From positions 43,635 to 107,634 of the forward strand of contig NZ_JMPS01000038.1 of the NCBI RefSeq assembly GCF_000735455.1: 64,000 nucleotides of DNA. Direction: 5' to 3'. The notes beneath the pieces are model-generated. The model did no database searches. It saw only the letters and a list, made by a program, of their open reading frames with translations, and was not told the DNA's origin. This document shows, piece after piece, positions 52,338-62,159 of the stretch (position 1 is its first letter; each line of letters opens with the position of its first letter). Origin of the DNA: Yokenella regensburgei ATCC 49455 (lineage in GTDB: Bacteria > Pseudomonadota > Gammaproteobacteria > Enterobacterales > Enterobacteriaceae). The translations under genes and the position numbers were made by a program.

Positions 52338-53378
52338 ATGCACTATCACCGTATCCCCCACAGCTCCCTTGAGGTCAGTACTCTTGGGCTGGGCACTATG
52401 ACGTTTGGTGAACAAAACAGCGAAGCCGATGCCCATGCACAGCTCGACTACGCCGTGAGTCAGGGCATTAACCTGATTGACGTCGCTGAGATGTACCCTG
52501 TACCGCCGCGCCCGGAAACCCAGGGCCTGACCGAAACCTATGTCGGTAACTGGCTGGCAAAGCACGGTAGCCGCGAAAAGCTCGTCGTTGCCTCCAAAAT
52601 CAGCGGGCCGCCGCGTAATAACGACAGCGGTATCCGCCCGCAGCAGGCGCTCGACAGAAAGAACATCCGTGAAGCGCTGCATGATAGCCTGAAGCGCTTA
52701 CAAACCGATTATCTCGACCTGTATCAGGTCCACTGGCCGCAGCGTCCCACTAACTGCTTCGGCAAGCTCGGCTACACCTGGACCGATTCCCAGCCGGTGG
52801 TCACGCTGCTGGAAACCCTCGACGCGTTAAGCGAATTCCAGCGTGCCGGGAAAATCCGCTACATCGGCGTATCGAATGAGACCGCCTTTGGCGTGATGCG
52901 CTACCTGCACCTGGCGGATAAGCATGACCTGCCGCGTATTGCGACCATTCAGAACCCTTACAGCCTGCTAAACCGCAGCTATGAAGTCGGTCTGGCGGAA
53001 GTGAGCCAGTATGAAGGCGTTGAGCTGCTGGCGTACTCGTGCCTCGGTTTTGGTACTCTCACCGGGAAATACCTTAACGGTGCGAAACCGGCAGGCGCGC
53101 GTAATACGCTGTTCGCCCGTTTTACCCGCTACAGCGGAGAGCAAACCCAGAAGGCTGTGGCAGCATACGTCGACGTAGCAAAACGCCACGGGCTGGATCC
53201 GGCGCAGATGGCGCTGGCGTTTGTCCGCCGCCAGCCATTCGTCGCCAGTACGCTACTGGGCGCAACAACGCTTGAGCAGTTGAAAACCAACGTTGAGAGT
53301 CTGCATCTTGAGCTTAGCGAAGAGGTGTTAGCGGATATTGAGGCAGTGCACCAGATCTATACCTACCCGGCGCCGTAA
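52338..53378 (+). CDS. tas: NADP(H)-dependent aldo-keto reductase Tas
   Basis: Tas is an aldo-keto reductase found in E. coli as a suppressor of tyrosine auxotrophy; its natural substrate is not settled. The start MHYHRIPHSSLEVSTLG (ATG 52338) gives 346 residues, with AAAAGGAAG upstream; a farther in-frame ATG adds an unconserved leader. The AKR catalytic set is visible: Asp and Tyr in NLIDVAEMYP, Lys in KLVVASKISG and His in LYQVHWPQRP. It converges on lplT with a strong hairpin between. Confidence 0.96.
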   Translation: MHYHRIPHSSLEVSTLGLGTMTFGEQNSEADAHAQLDYAVSQGINLIDVAEMYPVPPRPETQGLTETYVGNWLAKHGSREKLVVASKISGPPRNNDSGIRPQQALDRKNIREALHDSLKRLQTDYLDLYQVHWPQRPTNCFGKLGYTWTDSQPVVTLLETLDALSEFQRAGKIRYIGVSNETAFGVMRYLHLADKHDLPRIATIQNPYSLLNRSYEVGLAEVSQYEGVELLAYSCLGFGTLTGKYLNGAKPAGARNTLFARFTRYSGEQTQKAVAAYVDVAKRHGLDPAQMALAFVRRQPFVASTLLGATTLEQLKTNVESLHLELSEEVLADIEAVHQIYTYPAP

Positions 53379-53400
53379 CCTCTGCCGGATATTTGCAGTG

Positions 53401-53425
53401 CCGGGCGGGTGGATTTCCCGCCCGG
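53401..53425. terminator. Bidirectional hairpin between tas and lplT
   Basis: CCGGGCGGG and CCCGCCCGG form a perfect 9-bp stem with a 7-base loop between the convergent stops of tas and lplT. Confidence 0.75.
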
Positions 53426-53431
53426 TAAGGT

Positions 53432-54625
53432 TTAACGCCGACGGCCCCACAGCCAGAGCGCCACAATCGCCAGGGCGAACAGCACGCCAAACCCCAGGCC
53501 AACACCGACGACCGGGATCCCCACTTTTACCGAAAGCGAAAACAGCCCGAGCATCAACAGCATGGCCCCGTTTTCACCAAGGTTTTGTACGGCAATCGCG
53601 TTCCCGGCTCCCACGGTATGCTTACCGCGCTCCTGCAACAGCGCGTTCAGAGGCACCACGAAGAAGCCCCCGAGAATACCGATAATAAACAGCAGCAGGT
53701 AAGACGGCAGCAGCGCGTGTTGCAGTGCAAAAATGGTGACCACCACGCCAATCAGCACCCCGGCAGGCATACACCGGGAGGCGGTTTCGAGGGTCACGAG
53801 CTTCGCCGCAGCCCCGGCGCCCACCACAATCCCGACCGCCACCATCGCATTCAGATAGGTTGGCGTAGCGTTGTCAGTGATGCCCAGCACCACCGGCACC
53901 CAAAGCACCAGCAGGAAGCGTAGCGTTACGCCTGCGCCCCAGAACAGACTGGTACCGACCAGCGAAAAGCGTGTTTCACGATTGAGCCACAGGGTACGGC
54001 AGGCGCTGAAAAAGCTTTGCGTCATCGGCGTAAAACGCCAGGATTGCCCTGGTCGCGCTGCTGAAAGTTTTGGGATCATCAGGTTTGCCACCACTGCGCC
54101 ACCATAGACCAGCGCACAAACGCCCAGCGCCGCCAGCACGTGCCAGTCGGCAAGGATCCCCCCCGCCACCGAGCCCAGAAGAATAGCGGCAATGGTGGAA
54201 GATTCCATCAGACCATTCGCTTTGACCAGTTTGTCACCGGTGGTGAGCTCCCCCAGGATGCCGTACTTCGCCGGAGAATAGGCCGCCGCACCAATACCCA
54301 CCAGCGTGTAGCCCAGGAAGGGATTGATGCCTGCACAGATACTCAGAGCCCCCAGCAGCTTCAGGCTGTTGGCGAACATCATCACCCGGCCTTTGGCAAA
54401 GCTGTCGGCAATCTGCCCGACAAACGGTGCAAAAAGAATGTAAGCACCTACAAACACCATCTGCAAAATCGGCTGGCTCCAGTCGGGATAAAACTGCTGC
54501 TTCATCAGCGCCAGCGTAGCGAACAACAGAGCGTTATCACCAAACGCCGAAAGGAACTGAGCGCAGGTCACCGCCAGCATCCCTTTCGACCACAGCGAAG
54601 TGTTAGTGTGTACTGACTCACTCAT
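53432..54625 (-). CDS. lplT: Lysophospholipid transporter LplT
   Basis: LplT flips lysophosphatidylethanolamine across the inner membrane so that Aas can reacylate it. With the start at [15 protein letters not shown] (CAT 54623-54625) the MFS-type transporter has 397 residues and about 10-12 membrane segments. An in-frame ATG seven codons upstream lies further inside aas and is less likely. The start overlaps the aas stop by eight bases, so the two are translationally coupled, consistent with their joint role. Confidence 0.97.
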   Translation of the reverse strand: MSESVHTNTSLWSKGMLAVTCAQFLSAFGDNALLFATLALMKQQFYPDWSQPILQMVFVGAYILFAPFVGQIADSFAKGRVMMFANSLKLLGALSICAGINPFLGYTLVGIGAAAYSPAKYGILGELTTGDKLVKANGLMESSTIAAILLGSVAGGILADWHVLAALGVCALVYGGAVVANLMIPKLSAARPGQSWRFTPMTQSFFSACRTLWLNRETRFSLVGTSLFWGAGVTLRFLLVLWVPVVLGITDNATPTYLNAMVAVGIVVGAGAAAKLVTLETASRCMPAGVLIGVVVTIFALQHALLPSYLLLFIIGILGGFFVVPLNALLQERGKHTVGAGNAIAVQNLGENGAMLLMLGLFSLSVKVGIPVVGVGLGFGVLFALAIVALWLWGRRR

Positions 54626-56777
54626 TATGGGATTCCGCCTGCTCAACCATCGTTTTCAAAGTGACAAAATCAGGTTTACCGCTACCCAGTACCGGCAGTT
54701 GTTTAAGCCAGCGGATATCGCGCGGTACCGCCAGCTCCGGGATCCCATGCGCGCGGGCATATTGCTGAATTTTGTCACGGCTCAATGCATTATCGGTGGT
54801 AAACAGCACCAGCGCCTCACCTTTACTGGCATCGGTTTTAATCACGGTGGCGTGGAGTTTGTCTGGCGACAACGCCAGCGCCATCTGCTCTACCACCTCA
54901 AGCGACACCATTTCACCGGCAATTTTGGCAAAGCGTTTCGCGCGTCCCTGAATCTGTACAAACCCCTGCGCATCAAAGGTGACGATATCGCCGGTGTCAT
55001 ACCAGCCGGCTTCCATTTCACCATTCTGGTTTTCCGCCACCGGCGCTTCCAGCATGCCGGGGTTTTCCACCCGCAGATAGCCGTTCATGATGTTCGGGCC
55101 TTTAAGCTGCAGACGTCCACCTTCAGCAATACCCGGCACCTCCAGCAGACGCGCATCCATGCCCGGCAGAATCCGGCCCACGGTCTGCGGTTTTGCCGCC
55201 ATCGGCACGTTAATTGAGACCACCGGCGCACATTCGGTCACCCCATAGCCTTCAAGAATGCGCAGGCCAAATTTGTCCTGCCACAGCTGACGCGTACTCT
55301 CCTGCAGCTTCTCCGCTCCGGCCACCACGTAGCGCACCTTATAGAAATCATACGGGTTAGCAAAACGCGCATAGTTGCCAAGGAAGGTCGAGGTACCAAA
55401 CAGCACGGTGCAGTTGCGGTCATACACCAGCTCAGGCACCACACGATAATGCAGCGGGCTGGGATAGAGGAACACCTCTGCGCCAGTGAGCAGCGGTGTA
55501 AACAGACCGACGGTAAGGCCAAAGGAGTGGAACAGCGGTAGGGCTGACATGAAACGGTCATCGGCGGTGAAGTCGGCAATCGTTTTAATCTGCTCTACGT
55601 TCGCCAGCAGGCTCTTGTGGCTATGCACTACGCCCTTCGGATGACCTTCTGAACCGGAGGTGAACAGCACCATCGCCGCGTCTTCCGGCTGCTGCTTCAC
55701 CTGCGCCAGGCGCGGCATCAACAGGTGGGAGAAGATCCACAGCTTGTCAGCCGTCGTCACGTCGCCCTTCAAATCTTCGAGGAACACCCAGCGCACCTGG
55801 GTCAGCTGCTCCGGCAGATGCCACAGCTTGCCCTTATCAAGGAACGTACGGGAGGTAAAAATCGTCTTCAGCTCCGCTGCGGTAATGGCGCTTGAGAGCC
55901 CTTTCACCCCGGCGGTGTAGTTCATCATGGCAGGAATTCGGCCACGGGCGATGGCGCCAAAAATCACCGCGGCTGAGATCCCGGCGTTTGGCAACATCAG
56001 GCCAATGCGCTCACCGCGTTCGCTATATTTTTCGAGGATCCGCGCCACGAACAGGGTTTTGGTCAGCAGTTTTCGGTAGGTATCCGGCTGGAAGTTGATG
56101 TCTTCCACGCAGAGCTTACGTGCGCCGAAACGGTCCTGCGCCGACAGTAACGATTCATACAGCGTCTCGCGCGGGCGCACCGCCATGCGGGCTTCCATCA
56201 TAATCTGGTGCAGCATTTCGCCAGCAATTTTACGCCGTTCACGCGCCCGCGGTGCCTCCGGCATTGGCAGACTCGTTGGCGGCAGCACGTGCAGTTGAAT
56301 ACGTGGGAACAATCGACGCTTTACCCGTCCCTTCAGACGGCTGAAATGGGTCAGTTCGGCACCTTCAATGCGGATCGGGATAATCGTGGCTTTCGACTTT
56401 GCGGCAACGAAGGCCGCACCGTCGTAAATCTTCATCAGAGAACCGGTCACCGAGATGCGCCCTTCCGGGAAAATCACCACCGGGCGCCCCTGTTCAATCA
56501 GGCGCACAAGATGCTTTATCGACATCGGTTTGGTGGGATCGAGCGGGACGAAGTCAATCAACGGCGCCAGGTAGCGCATAAACCACTTCTGGCTTATCGA
56601 GGTATAAACAGCGAAAACCGGGCGGATGGGCAGGAAAAGCGCCAGCAGAATGCCATCAATGAAGGAGACATGATTGGGAGTTATCAGCACGTTTTGCTGA
56701 TGCAGCGCCTCCAGATTGCCAGTCATTCTGACCCTGTACATCACCCGGAACAGCAGCCGAAAAAAAGCAAAAAGCAT
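54618..56777 (-). CDS. aas: Bifunctional 2-acyl-GPE acyltransferase / acyl-ACP synthetase Aas
   Basis: Aas reacylates lysophosphatidylethanolamine with fatty acid carried on bound acyl carrier protein. The 719-residue inner-membrane protein has an N-terminal PlsC-like acyltransferase domain with the HxxxxD motif as NHVSFID (~36) and FPEGR, and a C-terminal AMP-forming ligase domain with the P-loop [13 protein letters not shown] and GYGVTECAP, plus the GWYDTGDI and [17 protein letters not shown] regions. It is coupled to lplT. Upstream lies the Omr RNA on the same strand. Confidence 0.98.
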   Translation of the reverse strand: MLFAFFRLLFRVMYRVRMTGNLEALHQQNVLITPNHVSFIDGILLALFLPIRPVFAVYTSISQKWFMRYLAPLIDFVPLDPTKPMSIKHLVRLIEQGRPVVIFPEGRISVTGSLMKIYDGAAFVAAKSKATIIPIRIEGAELTHFSRLKGRVKRRLFPRIQLHVLPPTSLPMPEAPRARERRKIAGEMLHQIMMEARMAVRPRETLYESLLSAQDRFGARKLCVEDINFQPDTYRKLLTKTLFVARILEKYSERGERIGLMLPNAGISAAVIFGAIARGRIPAMMNYTAGVKGLSSAITAAELKTIFTSRTFLDKGKLWHLPEQLTQVRWVFLEDLKGDVTTADKLWIFSHLLMPRLAQVKQQPEDAAMVLFTSGSEGHPKGVVHSHKSLLANVEQIKTIADFTADDRFMSALPLFHSFGLTVGLFTPLLTGAEVFLYPSPLHYRVVPELVYDRNCTVLFGTSTFLGNYARFANPYDFYKVRYVVAGAEKLQESTRQLWQDKFGLRILEGYGVTECAPVVSINVPMAAKPQTVGRILPGMDARLLEVPGIAEGGRLQLKGPNIMNGYLRVENPGMLEAPVAENQNGEMEAGWYDTGDIVTFDAQGFVQIQGRAKRFAKIAGEMVSLEVVEQMALALSPDKLHATVIKTDASKGEALVLFTTDNALSRDKIQQYARAHGIPELAVPRDIRWLKQLPVLGSGKPDFVTLKTMVEQAESHNE

Positions 56778-56848
56778 AGCAACTCCCTTGTCTTGTCATT
56801 ATTGACAGAAGAGTACACGAGAAGACGGGGGGAAGCGAAATAGCAGGC

Positions 56849-56934
56849 AAAAAAACCTGCGCATCTGCGCAGGTCGGTGCAAATAATAAGTACGAAATGA
56901 GTACTGAAGAATCTCACCAATCAATACCTCTGGG
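56849..56934 (-). ncRNA. omrA: OmrA/OmrB-type small RNA (single copy)
   Basis: An 86-nt RNA starts CCCAGAGGTATTGATTGGTG (from 56934) and ends in a CCTGCGCA...TGCGCAGG hairpin plus seven T. The Omr RNAs are induced by EnvZ-OmpR and repress outer-membrane receptor, csgD and ompR messages with their conserved 5' end. E. coli carries two in tandem between aas and galR; only one is here. Its 5' part is closest to OmrA and its terminator stem to OmrB, so the symbol is a best guess. Confidence 0.92.
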
Positions 56935-57154
56935 ATAATCAGAGTATCAACCACCACGAAGAACTCTCCAGCGAACATTCGCAACAGCCCTTCGCAAAGT
57001 GTAAGCAAAGGTTTGAATTCACTTTTCCCGGTTTCAATTAGGCCAGCGCCCCCGTGTAACCATTACACGCCAGCGCCATTATCTGCTTCACAATTGCTTA
57101 AACCTGCGGGGCACAGGCCTTGAAGAGTCACCGCTTTTCCGTAACACTGTAGAG

Positions 57155-57170
57155 GTGTAAACGTTTCCCC
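57155..57170. promoter_or_regulatory. Gal operator upstream of galR
   Basis: GTGTAAACGTTTCCCC matches the gal operator GTGnAAnCGnTTnCAC at all but one conserved position. It ends 16 bases before the galR start, fitting autoregulation by GalR or GalS. Confidence 0.75.
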
Positions 57171-57186
57171 AGAAAAAAGGCATACT

Positions 57187-58203
57187 ATGGCGACTATAAA
57201 GGACGTAGCCAGGCTCGCAGGTGTTTCTGTCGCCACCGTCTCCCGCGTCATCAATCATTCCCCAAAAGCCAGTGAAGCTTCCCGTCAGGCGGTTTTTTCG
57301 GCCATGGAAGCGCTCAGCTATCACCCGAATGCTAACGCGCGTGCGCTGGCGCAGCAGTCCACTGAGACCGTTGGTCTGGTGGTGGGCGATGTCTCCGATC
57401 CCTTTTTCGGTGCGATGGTCAAAGCGGTAGAACAGGTGGCGTACCAGACCGGCAATTTTCTGCTGATCGGTAACGGCTATCACAATGAAGTTAAAGAGCG
57501 GCAGGCAATTGAACAGTTGATCCGCCACCGCTGCGCTGCGCTTGTGGTTCACGCTAAGATGATCCCGGATGAGGAGCTCGCCGGGCTGATGAAACAGATC
57601 CCCGGCATGGTGCTTATCAACCGCATTCTTCCCGGCTTCGAAAAGCGCTGCGTGGCGCTGGACGATCGCTATGGTGCCTGGCTTGCCACTCGCCATCTGA
57701 TCCAACAAGGACACACCCGCATTGGCTATCTCTGTTCTAACCATGCCATTTCGGATGCGGAAGATCGTCTGCAGGGCTATTACGACGCCCTGAAGGAGAG
57801 CGGTTTACCCTGTAACGATCGGCTGGTGACCTTCGGTGAACCCGATGAAAGCGGCGGTGAACAAGCAATGACGGAGCTACTGGGACGCGGCAGAAACTTT
57901 ACCGCTATCGCCTGTTACAACGACTCAATGGCCGCAGGCGCAATGGGCGTACTAAATGACAACGGCATCGACGTCCCGGGAGAAATCTCGCTGATTGGCT
58001 TTGATGATGTGCTCATTTCACGTTACGTGCGCCCACGCCTGACAACGGTTCGCTACCCGATAGTCACGATGGCCACCCAGGCCGCCGAACTCGCCATGGC
58101 GCTGGCAGAAAACCGCCCGCTACCTGAAATTACGCACCTGTTCAATCCGACGCTGGTGCGCCGTCATTCGGTCATTGCGCTCGCCGAAGGTGAAAGGTCA
58201 TAG
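57187..58203 (+). CDS. galR: HTH-type galactose repressor GalR
   Basis: GalR represses galactose transport and metabolism operons until galactose binds. The 338-residue LacI-family protein has the N-terminal HTH TIKDVARLAGVSVATVSRVI, the hinge helix SYHPNANARALA, and a sugar-binding domain with LVVGDVSDPFFGAMV. It lies in the E. coli place after aas and the Omr RNA. Its last 40 bases overlap the convergent acetyltransferase gene. Confidence 0.97.
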   Translation: MATIKDVARLAGVSVATVSRVINHSPKASEASRQAVFSAMEALSYHPNANARALAQQSTETVGLVVGDVSDPFFGAMVKAVEQVAYQTGNFLLIGNGYHNEVKERQAIEQLIRHRCAALVVHAKMIPDEELAGLMKQIPGMVLINRILPGFEKRCVALDDRYGAWLATRHLIQQGHTRIGYLCSNHAISDAEDRLQGYYDALKESGLPCNDRLVTFGEPDESGGEQAMTELLGRGRNFTAIACYNDSMAAGAMGVLNDNGIDVPGEISLIGFDDVLISRYVRPRLTTVRYPIVTMATQAAELAMALAENRPLPEITHLFNPTLVRRHSVIALAEGERS

Positions 58204-58640
58204 CGATAGAGATGCACGGTGGTGTCCGGGTAATCCAGGCCATCACCGATGTACTGCCAGCCAAAACGCTCGTAAAAATCACGACAGGCGGAATAGAGAT
58301 GCAGGCTGGCAAAGCCCATTTCCCGCGCATAGTCCAGCACATGCTGCTGCAGTTTTCCCGCCAGCCCTTGCCCACGCGCAGACTCCGACACATAGAGCGC
58401 CCCCATCCACGGGAAGAGATCCTGGCGACTTATCAGATCGCAGCGCCAGAGCCCTACGGTGCCCAGCAGCGTATCCCCTTCGGTCGCCACAAACGTCAGC
58501 GGTAACGAATCGGGCTGCTGGCTGTGGTTGATGATGCTGGCAAATACTTCGCGTGAAAGCGGATCGCCAAACGCCTGCCACAGCCAGTCAGTGACGCATT
58601 CGGCATGGTGAGGAACAAGATGTAATGGCTGAATTTTCAC
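58164..58640 (-). CDS. GNAT-family N-acetyltransferase
   Basis: A 158-residue GNAT-fold protein with the start set at the GTG 58640-58638 (VSVKIQPLHLVP), preceded by a GGGG ribosome-like tract. A TTG-initiated frame reaching 58718 has a leader without family character. The acetyl-CoA motif A is clear: MGALYVSESARGQGLAGKL (Q/RxxGxG/A form), followed by FYERFGWQYIGDG. The substrate is unknown. It overlaps the 3' end of galR by 40 bases tail to tail and stands upstream of nothing else on its strand. It is not present between galR and lysA in E. coli K-12. Confidence 0.85.
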   Translation of the reverse strand: MKIQPLHLVPHHAECVTDWLWQAFGDPLSREVFASIINHSQQPDSLPLTFVATEGDTLLGTVGLWRCDLISRQDLFPWMGALYVSESARGQGLAGKLQQHVLDYAREMGFASLHLYSACRDFYERFGWQYIGDGLDYPDTTVHLYRYDLSPSASAMTE

Positions 58641-58839
58641 GCTAACCCCGGGCAGCAATCGGCAAAGTGCGCCGATTTTAGCAGACTCTCCCACCGTTTT
58701 ATGGTGTCGTTTTGTCAACGTGGCAGCAATCTTGCAGCGAAAATCGTGATCCTGGTTGTTATTTGCTGATTATGAATGGATTCTGCCAAGGATCCCCTGT
58801 GATAAACTATGCCCAGTGATGTGGTATCAGGAATGAACA

Positions 58840-59868
58840 ATGGCAACAATGCTGGATGTCTCACTACGCGCAGGCGTGTCGAAAGCGACCGTTTCCCGCG
58901 TGCTGAACGGCACAGGTCAGGTCAAAGAGAGCACCCGTCAGCAGGTGTTTAAGGCGATGGAAGAGCTGGGCTATCGGCCGAACTTTCTCGCACGCTCTCT
59001 GGCTAACCGCACCAGTAACAGCATCGGGCTGGTGGTTTCCACCTTCGATGGTTTCTACTTTGGCCGCTTGCTGCAGCAGGCTTCCCGCCAGACAGAAACC
59101 CACGGTAAGCAATTGATTGTGACCGACGGTCACGACACGCCGGAACGCGAAGAACAAGCGGTGCAAATGCTGGCTGACCGCCAGTGCGACGCGATCATTC
59201 TGTATACCCGCTATATGAGCGAAAAAGCGATCATGTCGCTCATCGAATCCATCCCTATGCCGCTGGTGGTCATCAACCGTGACATACCGCAGGCGCGCGA
59301 TCGCTGCGTGTTCTTCGAGCAGCAGGATGCCGCGTTCCAGGCTGTCGATTATTTGATTTCACAGGGTCATCGCGACATCGCCTGTATTACCGTCCCAGGC
59401 CACACCCCCACCGGCAAAGCGCGACTCGAGGGTTATCGCCGTGCGCTTGAAAAGCACAACATCGCGTGGGATCCGGCAAAAGTGAAGTATGGGGATTCCA
59501 GTATGACACGCGGCTACGAGCTCTGCCGCGAGCTGCTGGATGAAAACACCTCCTTCAGCGCCCTCTTCGCCTGTAACGACGATATGGCGCTGGGCGCGTC
59601 AAAGGCGCTGCATCAGGCAGGGCTGCGCATTCCTCAGGATGTTTCTCTGTTTGGTTTCGACGATGCCCCCAGCGCCAAATGGCTGGAGCCGGGGCTTTCA
59701 ACGGTGTATCTACCGATTGATAATATGATTGTAACCGCCATCGATCAGGCGATTAAACTTGCTAATCAGCAGGAGATCGAGACGATCCCGCCGTTCACCG
59801 GTACGCTGGTGCTGCGGGAATCTATCACTACCGGGCCTTATTACAGCTCAAGCGCCAGCAGATCCTGA
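58840..59868 (+). CDS. LacI/GalR-family transcriptional regulator
   Basis: A 342-residue LacI-type repressor: HTH TMLDVSLRAGVSKATVSRVL, hinge region ELGYRPNFLARSLANRTS, and a periplasmic-binding-protein-like effector domain with CNDDMALGASKAL and LFGFDDAPSAKWLEPGLSTV. The N terminus and general pattern are closest to AscG-like regulators, but the effector domain differs enough that I assign no symbol. No sugar operon is adjacent; its neighbours are the divergent acetyltransferase and convergent lysA, whose end it overlaps by 28 bases. The inducer and targets are unknown. Confidence 0.88.
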   Translation: MATMLDVSLRAGVSKATVSRVLNGTGQVKESTRQQVFKAMEELGYRPNFLARSLANRTSNSIGLVVSTFDGFYFGRLLQQASRQTETHGKQLIVTDGHDTPEREEQAVQMLADRQCDAIILYTRYMSEKAIMSLIESIPMPLVVINRDIPQARDRCVFFEQQDAAFQAVDYLISQGHRDIACITVPGHTPTGKARLEGYRRALEKHNIAWDPAKVKYGDSSMTRGYELCRELLDENTSFSALFACNDDMALGASKALHQAGLRIPQDVSLFGFDDAPSAKWLEPGLSTVYLPIDNMIVTAIDQAIKLANQQEIETIPPFTGTLVLRESITTGPYYSSSASRS

Positions 59869-61100
59869 ATGCGCTGACGGCGGCGGATCAGCCGTGCTTT
59901 ACCGCCGTCAAACAGCACTTCTGGCAGCAGGGGGCGGCTGTTGTAGTTCGATGACATCGACGCCCCATAGGCCCCGGTATCGTGCAGTACCAGATAGTCT
60001 CCCGCCACTACCGCCGGCAGCGCGCGAGTTTCCACTTTGCCACCTTCCTGCTGGGTAAAGACATCACCAGATTCGCACAGCGGCCCGGCGACAACGGTAT
60101 CCAGTACCGGCGCCTGGCTGAGATCGCGACCATCGGCGGCAAGTGCAGAGATGTGATGATAGCTGCCGTACATTGCCGGACGCATCAGGTCGTTGAACCC
60201 GGCATCAATCAGCACAAAATGACGGCTACCCATCTCCTTCACTCCACGCACCTGAGCCACCAGCACGCCAGCCTGTGCCACCAGGAAACGACCCGGCTCG
60301 ATTTCAAGCTTCACCGGATGACCAAAATGACGTGCAATTTGCTCACGGGCGGCGTTCCATAAACCGTAATAGTGGTCGGTATCAATTGTCTCTTCACCTT
60401 CACGATACGGAATCGACAACCCGCCACCGGCGGAAATCGCCTGCAGATCCTGACCAAAATCAATCACCTGCTGAACCATCGCCCCGCACACCTGCTCAAG
60501 GTGACCATAATCAACGCCGGATCCAATATGCATGTGGATCCCAACCAACTGAAGCTGGTGGCGCTGCATCACCGCCAGCGCGGCCGGCAGATCGCTATAC
60601 CAGATCCCATGCTTGCTGTTTTCGCCCCCGGTGTTGGTTTTCTGGCTATGCCCGTGACCAAACCCCGGATTGATCCGCAGCCAGACACGATGACCTGGTG
60701 ACGCAGTACCCAATTGATCCAGCATATCAACAGACCCCGCATTCACCGGGATCCCCAGCTCGGCGACCCGGGCAATGGTCTCTTCATCAATCACATCCGC
60801 GGTAAAAACGATGTCGTCCGGATTGCTGCGCGGGTCAAAACCGGCCACCAGCGCGCGTTCGATTTCGCCGAGTGATACGGAATCCACCTTCACGCCCTGT
60901 TCACGCATCAGGCGCAGGATATGAATGTTCGAACAGGCCTTCTGGGCAAAACGGACCACGTCAAAACGACTGAGCTGCGCTACCTGCCGGCGAATGATCT
61001 GTGCGTCATACACCCACACCGGGCAACCAAACTCGGCGGGAAGTCGCAGCAGGTTATCGGCGGTCAGGTCGGTATCAGTGTTGTTCAGCGGACGTGGCAT
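59841..61100 (-). CDS. lysA: Diaminopimelate decarboxylase
   Basis: LysA decarboxylates meso-diaminopimelate to lysine, the last step of the pathway. The 419-residue PLP enzyme has the Schiff-base lysine K54 in RFAQKACSNIHIL, the glycine-rich phosphate loop in SAGGGLSIPY, and the active-site GPLCESGDVF near residue 340. It is divergent from its activator lysR with a 123-bp gap and converges on the LacI-type gene with a 28-base overlap. Confidence 0.98.
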   Translation of the reverse strand: MPRPLNNTDTDLTADNLLRLPAEFGCPVWVYDAQIIRRQVAQLSRFDVVRFAQKACSNIHILRLMREQGVKVDSVSLGEIERALVAGFDPRSNPDDIVFTADVIDEETIARVAELGIPVNAGSVDMLDQLGTASPGHRVWLRINPGFGHGHSQKTNTGGENSKHGIWYSDLPAALAVMQRHQLQLVGIHMHIGSGVDYGHLEQVCGAMVQQVIDFGQDLQAISAGGGLSIPYREGEETIDTDHYYGLWNAAREQIARHFGHPVKLEIEPGRFLVAQAGVLVAQVRGVKEMGSRHFVLIDAGFNDLMRPAMYGSYHHISALAADGRDLSQAPVLDTVVAGPLCESGDVFTQQEGGKVETRALPAVVAGDYLVLHDTGAYGASMSSNYNSRPLLPEVLFDGGKARLIRRRQRIQDLLALEL

Positions 61101-61223
61101 GGAAAGACTCCAGTTATGCAGGGGTTTTTCATGATTACGCCACAGCCCGGAGGCAATAAAAAATATCGTTTTATATCGAGTCTATGCAAAAATGATATGG
61201 AATCATCTTATGGAGAGAGCCGC
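61101..61223. promoter_or_regulatory. Divergent lysA-lysR control region
   Basis: The 123-bp gap carries both promoters and the expected LysR site. It is AT-rich near lysR (AAAAATATCGTTTTATATCG). I cannot place individual elements with confidence. Confidence 0.5.
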
Positions 61224-62159
61224 ATGCCTGCCGTTAATTTGCGTCATATCGAAATTTTTCACGCCGTGATGACCGCCGGAAACCTGACGGAGGCGGCACG
61301 GCTGCTGCATACTTCCCAGCCTACGGTGAGCCGTGAGCTGGCTCGCTTTGAGAAAGTGCTGGGATTAACGCTGTTCGAGCGCTCACGCGGTCGGCTGCAT
61401 CCGACGGTGCAGGGTTTGCGGTTATTTGAAGAGGTACAGCGCTCATGGTATGGCCTCGACAGAATCGTCAGCGCGGCAGAAAGCCTGCGTGAGTTTCGCC
61501 AGGGCGAGCTGTCGATTGCCTGCCTGCCGGTGTTCTCACAATCTTTTTTGCCATCCCTGCTGCCGCCGTTTCTGGCGCGTTATCCGGAAGTCAGCCTGCA
61601 GATTGTGCCTCAGGAATCGCCGCTGCTGGAAGAGTGGCTCTCCGCTCAGCGTCACGATCTGGGTCTCACCGAAACCCTGCAGGCGCCGGCTGGTACGGAA
61701 CATACGCCGCTGCTGACGCTGAATGAGGTGTGCGTTTTGCCGTCAACACACCCGCTGGCGGCCAAAACGGTGCTGACCCCGGCCGATTTTCACGGTGAAA
61801 ACTATATCAGCCTGTCGCGTACCGACAGCTACCGGCAGTTGCTTGATTCCCTGTTCAATGAACATCAGGTAAAGCGCCGGATGGTGGTCGAGACCCACAG
61901 CGCGGCGTCGGTCTGCGCGCTGGTGCGCGCCGGGGCGGGGATCTCCGTCGTCAACCCGCTCACCGTGCTGGACTATGCTGAAAGCGGCGTTAGCGTGCGC
62001 CGTTTCAGCATCGATGTCCCGTTTACCGTGAGCCTGGTGCGTCCACTGCACCGTCCAGCCTCTGCGTTAGTGGCCGCGTTCACCCGACATCTACAGGCCA
62101 GCCTGCCGCTAATAACCGGTCCGCTGGATGCGGTACTCAATGGGACTCAGAGAGCATAA
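61224..62159 (+). CDS. lysR: LysR, activator of lysA
   Basis: LysR activates lysA when diaminopimelate accumulates, and represses its own gene. With the start [16 protein letters not shown] (ATG 61224, after GGAGAGAG) it has 311 residues, the E. coli length. The helix-turn-helix is [20 protein letters not shown], and a standard two-lobed effector domain follows. It is divergent from lysA, and its end overlaps convergent ygeA by 23 bases. Confidence 0.98.
   Translation: MPAVNLRHIEIFHAVMTAGNLTEAARLLHTSQPTVSRELARFEKVLGLTLFERSRGRLHPTVQGLRLFEEVQRSWYGLDRIVSAAESLREFRQGELSIACLPVFSQSFLPSLLPPFLARYPEVSLQIVPQESPLLEEWLSAQRHDLGLTETLQAPAGTEHTPLLTLNEVCVLPSTHPLAAKTVLTPADFHGENYISLSRTDSYRQLLDSLFNEHQVKRRMVVETHSAASVCALVRAGAGISVVNPLTVLDYAESGVSVRRFSIDVPFTVSLVRPLHRPASALVAAFTRHLQASLPLITGPLDAVLNGTQRA

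Noticed and set aside
56799..57008. 69-codon frame over the Omr RNA
   Set aside because: It reads through the Omr RNA and its terminator; no protein similarity seen.
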